A DNA stretch of 64,000 nucleotides from UBA2970 sp965221075. GTDB taxonomy: Bacteria > Verrucomicrobiota > Verrucomicrobiia > Limisphaerales > AAA164-E04. Below, in pieces: positions 60,475 to 64,000 of the stretch (position 1 is its first letter; every line of letters starts with the position of its first letter). The translations under genes were made by a program, and so were the position numbers. Below the pieces are notes generated by a model that was not told the DNA's origin, searched no databases, and was given only the letters and a program-made list of their open reading frames with translations. The stretch lies in the NCBI GenBank assembly GCA_965221075.1, contig OZ244865.1:1-64000 (forward strand), read 5' to 3'.

Positions 60475-62334
60475 ATGAGAGCTCCGAAGCACATCCTCTC
60501 CCTCTCCTTGCTCTTCGCCCTGCTTCCCCTGGCCCAGGAAGAGGAAGGGGATGCGCAGGCGCTGTTCTCGAAGCTCGCGGGAATGGCCGTCGAACTGGGA
60601 CTGGAATCAAGCGGCTCGAAGTCGATCTCCTTGGAGGACGATCCCTATCTCGGGAAGCTGGGAGAGGATATCCTGAAGCTTCTGGTGGAAAGGGACGCCG
60701 AGGACTACCTGGACTCCAGCGTGGCTACTCCCGAGATGTACAGGCTTTGGAACAAGGTCAGAGAAACCGAAACACACCGTGCCCAGGCCATTTCTTCTCC
60801 CTTTTCTGCTCTCAAGCACGGAGTGGAAGGCGTGCTGGACCTGGCCGCGAAGCTCGCCTTGCCCGACGAGGAGGGAGCCTTCCAGGTGAAGTCGATCCGG
60901 GTCGGCAGCCTGAACAGCATCTCCAGAGAGATCCTGTGGGGGAGCGGGATCGAGATCCAGCTGGCCCTGGCTCCCGATGCGATTGGCGAGCCCGACAGGA
61001 AGTACCAGGGGGAATATGTCCTGTACGTCGCAAGTGCCATACGCTCGGTCGACGGCTGGGGCCTCGTCCCTAACCGCATGGGATGGACAGGCCTCCCCGA
61101 TGCCTTGCTGGGGGAGCATGAAAGGACTGCCCTGTCCTTCAATGCCCTATGGAAGGAGGAGGATTATGCAAGGCTCGCCGAACCCGGCGCCACAGTTGTC
61201 GGGACAGAGGGAAGCGGCTCGGATTCCCCGGATTCGATCACCATGGAGGACGATCCCTCTCTCGGACGGCTGGGGAAGGACATCCTGCGGCTTCTGGTCG
61301 AAAGGGACGCTTCGGCCTACCTGGACTCCAGCGTGGCATCGCCCGAGTCTCTCGGGCATGCGATCGGGATCGGGGAAGCCGCCATAACTGCCGCTCGTGC
61401 CCAGATCATTTCAGCTCTCGAGGACGACGTGGAAGGCATGCTGGAACTGGCCTCGAAGCTCGACTTGCCCGACGAGGAGGGCGCCTTCCAGGTGAAGTCG
61501 ATCAAGGTCGGCACGCTGCTCGACAGGAACAGGAGCGGCGGCGAGAGACTTGATGGAGCGGATATCGAGATCCGGCTGGAGCTGGATCCCGATGCGATCG
61601 AGAAGCTCGACGTGAAGTACCAGGGGGAATATGTCCTGTACGCCGACGGTGCCATGCGCTCGGCCGACGGCTGGGGCCTGTTCGGTAGAAAGATCAGGTG
61701 GATCAGCCTCCCCGAGGCGCTGCTGGGGGAGGAGGACAAGACTGCTCTTCTCGCCGAGGCGTACCTGAAGGAGCATGGAACCTTGATGCCCGGGACTGCG
61801 GCTCCCGAGTTCGCCTTCTACGGATTGGAGGAAGGCGGCGAGTTCCACAGCAAGGCGGAACTGAAGGGCAAGGTGGTGGTGCTGGAGTTCTGGGCGACCT
61901 GGTGCGGTCCCTGCCAGGAGCCCATGGCCAAGCTGCAGGCATACGTGGATCGGAATCCTGGATGGAAGGGCAGGGTCGAAGTGCTGGCGCTGAGCATCGA
62001 CTCGGCTCCCGAGAAGGCCCTGGCGCATCTGGAGAGGAACGGCTGGACCTCCACCCGGAATGTCTGGAGCGGTCCCGGGGAATGGAACGCCGGCGCAGCC
62101 CAGGCCTTCAAGCTAGAATCAATCCCCACCATGTACGTGATCGGCGCCAACGGGATGATCGCCGAAGCCGGGAGTCCCAATCTCATCGATGTGCCCGCGC
62201 TAGTCGAGCATCTCCTCGACAATCCAGGCTACACTGCCCCCAGACCGTCCAGAGTGTCGCCCGTGCGCGTCTACACCCTTCCTCCAGGAGTCCTTCCTTC
62301 CAGCGCGGCCGAGGCCTCCCCCCTTCTCCGCTGA
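60475..62334 (+). CDS. Secreted protein with duplicated domain and C-terminal TlpA-like thioredoxin
   Basis: This 619-residue protein has a signal peptide (1-20). Residues about 47-225 and 251-430 are two copies of one domain: matching blocks include EDDPxLGxLGxDILxLLVERD, LPDEEGAFQVKSI, DPDAI and YQGEYVLY. I do not recognise this domain. The C-terminal part (about 438-580) is a thioredoxin of the TlpA type with EFWATWCGPC (Cys 477 and 480) and the cis-proline motif IPTMYVIG (550-557). It would act in the periplasm or at the cell surface as a thiol-disulfide protein attached to a repeated partner-binding domain. A decayed relative lies at 57462. No Shine-Dalgarno sequence precedes the ATG. 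Confidence 0.85.
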   Translation: MRAPKHILSLSLLFALLPLAQEEEGDAQALFSKLAGMAVELGLESSGSKSISLEDDPYLGKLGEDILKLLVERDAEDYLDSSVATPEMYRLWNKVRETETHRAQAISSPFSALKHGVEGVLDLAAKLALPDEEGAFQVKSIRVGSLNSISREILWGSGIEIQLALAPDAIGEPDRKYQGEYVLYVASAIRSVDGWGLVPNRMGWTGLPDALLGEHERTALSFNALWKEEDYARLAEPGATVVGTEGSGSDSPDSITMEDDPSLGRLGKDILRLLVERDASAYLDSSVASPESLGHAIGIGEAAITAARAQIISALEDDVEGMLELASKLDLPDEEGAFQVKSIKVGTLLDRNRSGGERLDGADIEIRLELDPDAIEKLDVKYQGEYVLYADGAMRSADGWGLFGRKIRWISLPEALLGEEDKTALLAEAYLKEHGTLMPGTAAPEFAFYGLEEGGEFHSKAELKGKVVVLEFWATWCGPCQEPMAKLQAYVDRNPGWKGRVEVLALSIDSAPEKALAHLERNGWTSTRNVWSGPGEWNAGAAQAFKLESIPTMYVIGANGMIAEAGSPNLIDVPALVEHLLDNPGYTAPRPSRVSPVRVYTLPPGVLPSSAAEASPLLR

Positions 62335-62769
62335 GCGGGAACGACGTCTCGCCATCTCTCGAGAGCCCGGAGGTTCGGATCTTCCCGTCGCCATTGCTCC
62401 GCCGGGAGGCTGGCGCGTCCCGCTGATGAAGCGGATGGAGGCCTCCCCGTCCCTGCATGATGGCCGCCTGGGCTGAACGCGCCGCGTCCTGTCCGTTCCA
62501 TCCATTCCGGGGATCCAGGGGGACAGAGCCCCCAGCGGCAAGCAGGACGCAGGGCCGGGCCCCTGCTCTGACCAAGCTCCGTTCCACCCTCCGGCGCCCC
62601 CATGGACTGCTTCCTTGCCGATCCAGGGCCGAGGCGGCCTGCGGAGGCTTCAAGCACAGGTACGAAGGCCTGCATGATGGGCATGGGATTGGCCTGCGGG
62701 AGCCGTTCCCGCTTGCCATGGAGCCCGTTCCGTGACACGCTGGAGGCTGAACCGTCTGTTCTGCTTGGG
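62335..62769. other. Intergenic region without a recognisable gene
   Basis: A frame continuous with the next gene is open from 62602 but has no coding character and precedes a clear signal peptide. No promoter or RNA stands out. Confidence 0.5.
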
Positions 62770-63708
62770 ATGAAGCGCCGCCTGCCGATCTCCGCCCTGG
62801 CCGTATTGGTGCCGGTCCTGGCCCTGCCGGGCGTCCAGGGAGGCGAGCCGGTGATCTTCCGCGGCTCCCCCGATCGGGCCGGATCCCCCCGGAAGGGCGG
62901 AGAGCCGGCGATCTTCTGCAACTCCCCCGATCAGGGCGGATCCCCCCGGAAGGACGGCGGTAGCCTAGGAGGCGATCCGGCCGGAATCGACCTCCAGAGC
63001 GGCTCGGTGGAGGGGGTGACGGTCGCCTGGAAGAGCGGGGAGTCCAAGGATGAGGCAGAGCTGAGCCCCCGCCAGATCGAGCAGCTGATCGAGTTCTTCA
63101 AGATCGGGGACGGCTGGAAGTCCGGGGAGCCCGAGGCGGAGAGGTACGGCGGCCAGGATACGGGCCTGGTCATGGACGGCTACGGCTCCATGCCGATCCA
63201 GGAGCTGGAGGAGCTGTCCGGGAAGGACCGGAAGGAGGCCGGCCGGACGAGGGAGCCGAGCACGGACCAGTCCGGCGAACGGGCGGATCTGGAGATCGAC
63301 GCGGTTCTCGAAGCCTTCGCAAGGGCCGAGAACTTCGAGGCGAGGAGAGCGGAGATCGGCAATCCCCAGCTCGACATGTTCAAGTTCCGCTTCGACGAGG
63401 ATCCGCTCTCCTCCGAAGGCCGGGACAATTCCGCGCCGTTCGCTGTAACGCCCGACTTCGGCTCCTTCCTCAACCGCATCCAGTTCGGCGATCCCGGCTC
63501 TGCCGCAGCCTCCATGCCGGGCCTGGAGTCCTCCTCCTCCCTGCCCCAGCACGGCAGCGGGCCAGGCCGGCTTCTGGATTCTCCCAGGGCCGCCGCCCCG
63601 CCCTTCGCCCCCCCGTCGGCCTCCCCCGGCGAGGGCCTCGGATCTCCCCGCCTGCCCGACGTCAACCGGATCCCGGCCATCTTCGAGCCGCCGCGCCGAT
63701 CCTTCTAG
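62770..63708 (+). CDS. Secreted hypothetical protein, Ser/Pro/Glu-rich
   Basis: This 312-residue protein has a signal peptide (MKRRLPISALAVLVPVLALP) and a low-complexity sequence. Right after the signal lies a 19-residue tandem repeat (GEPVIFRGSPDRAGSPRKG, then a variant). A segment around residues 95-115 (SPRQIEQLIEFFKIGDG) looks helical and could be the only ordered part. The C-terminal third is rich in Pro, Ser and Gly. I do not recognise it. Its stop codon overlaps that of the convergent thrH by 4 bp. Codon use matches the core genes. Confidence 0.7.
   Translation: MKRRLPISALAVLVPVLALPGVQGGEPVIFRGSPDRAGSPRKGGEPAIFCNSPDQGGSPRKDGGSLGGDPAGIDLQSGSVEGVTVAWKSGESKDEAELSPRQIEQLIEFFKIGDGWKSGEPEAERYGGQDTGLVMDGYGSMPIQELEELSGKDRKEAGRTREPSTDQSGERADLEIDAVLEAFARAENFEARRAEIGNPQLDMFKFRFDEDPLSSEGRDNSAPFAVTPDFGSFLNRIQFGDPGSAAASMPGLESSSSLPQHGSGPGRLLDSPRAAAPPFAPPSASPGEGLGSPRLPDVNRIPAIFEPPRRSF
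62842..62955 (+). repeat. 57-bp tandem repeat, two units, in coding sequence
   Basis: Units 62842-62898 and 62899-62955 are direct repeats in phase with the reading frame and encode two variants of a 19-residue Pro/Gly/Ser-rich motif just after the signal peptide. Confidence 0.85.
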
Positions 63709-64000
63709 GCCTGCTCCAGGGCCTCCAGCAGCGAGGGGTAGTCCCGGATCTCCGGGAACTGGGGGTGGTCCGCGGCGATCTCCGGGGGCGGCCGGAACAG
63801 GAAACCCCTGTGGGCCTCCTCGAGCATGGAGAGGTCGTTGAAGGAGTCCCCCGCCGCCAGCACGCGGTAGCCGAGCGAGCGGAAGGCCGCCACCGCCCTT
63901 CGCTTCTGATCGCTCTGCCTGAGCCTGTAGCCGGCGATGCGGTCCCCCCTGATCTCCAGGCGGTGGCAGAAGATGGCGGGCCAGCCCAGCTGCCTCATCA
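63705..64000 (-). CDS. thrH: ThrH-type HAD phosphatase (5' end outside window)
   Basis: The last 98 codons of a HAD-superfamily protein are present. LRQSDQKRRAVAAF with the motif III lysine, VLAAGDSFNDLSML with the motif IV aspartates, and the end FPEIRDYPSLLEAL match ThrH, the phosphoserine phosphatase/phosphoserine:homoserine phosphotransferase. The DxD nucleophile motif lies beyond the right edge. It would act in serine or threonine metabolism. Its stop shares CTAG with the convergent gene. Confidence 0.88.
   Translation of the reverse strand, partial: MRQLGWPAIFCHRLEIRGDRIAGYRLRQSDQKRRAVAAFRSLGYRVLAAGDSFNDLSMLEEAHRGFLFRPPPEIAADHPQFPEIRDYPSLLEALEQA

Overview
The window is high-GC bacterial DNA carrying a chromosomal cell-shape operon, metabolic genes and a long stretch of mobile-element debris. 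Giant secreted proteins built from MBG/YDG-type Ig-like domains, a large FG-GAP/ASPIC-UnbV protein, ThrH, an ArsS-type radical SAM protein and the mre-mrdA-rodA-rng gene order together fit a member of the PVC group, most likely Verrucomicrobiota. This placement is inference from gene content; no rRNA is present.

Layout. (1) Positions 1-23563 (minus strand) hold two tandem giant genes of about 3,900 codons. Their 3' parts, 7,094 bp in each, appear identical at a constant offset of 12,045 bp, while their 5' parts are mosaic and divergent. The first runs off the left edge. Both have the same TTGACA-N17-GAGGGT box upstream, and a strong hairpin terminator separates them. (2) Positions 24537-39074 are ordinary core genes: threonine aldolase; a polyprenyl-phosphate GlcNAc-1-P transferase-like enzyme; the minus-strand operon mreB-mreC-mreD-mrdA-rodA-rng, largely stitched by 1-4 bp overlaps; a tRNA-Ala(CGC); an ASPIC/UnbV protein starting 9 nt after the tRNA; and an FKBP-type isomerase. 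(3) Positions 39400-43072 hold a tandem array of an orphan AAA+ ATPase: one decayed copy, one intact copy and one copy frameshifted in its Walker A motif. A fourth, intact copy lies on the other strand at 58424-59761. (4) Positions 43496-45136 and 53486-55123 are a 1.64-kb duplication carrying a TlpA-like thioredoxin and all or part of arsS. Between them lies an IS graveyard: an IS21 remnant split by a complete IS4-like element with 9-bp target duplications, then IS66, IS1182-type, unidentified and IS3 fragments, a second degenerate IS21, and an AT-rich exported-protein gene unlike its surroundings. (5) Positions 54901-64000 hold arsS, pyrE, a periplasmic rhodanese, a pseudogene and an intact member of an unusual secreted family (duplicated domain plus C-terminal thioredoxin), a secreted proline-rich protein, and the end of thrH.

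Function. The mre operon would build the elongasome: MreBCD scaffold, PBP2 transpeptidase and RodA glycosyltransferase, with RNase G made from the same transcript. The TlpA-like proteins, the thioredoxin fusion, rhodanese and FKBP point to much envelope thiol and protein-folding chemistry. The giant MBG/YDG pair looks like a surface protein family kept alike at the C-terminal side and free to vary at the N-terminal side. No CRISPR array, rRNA or riboswitch was recognised.
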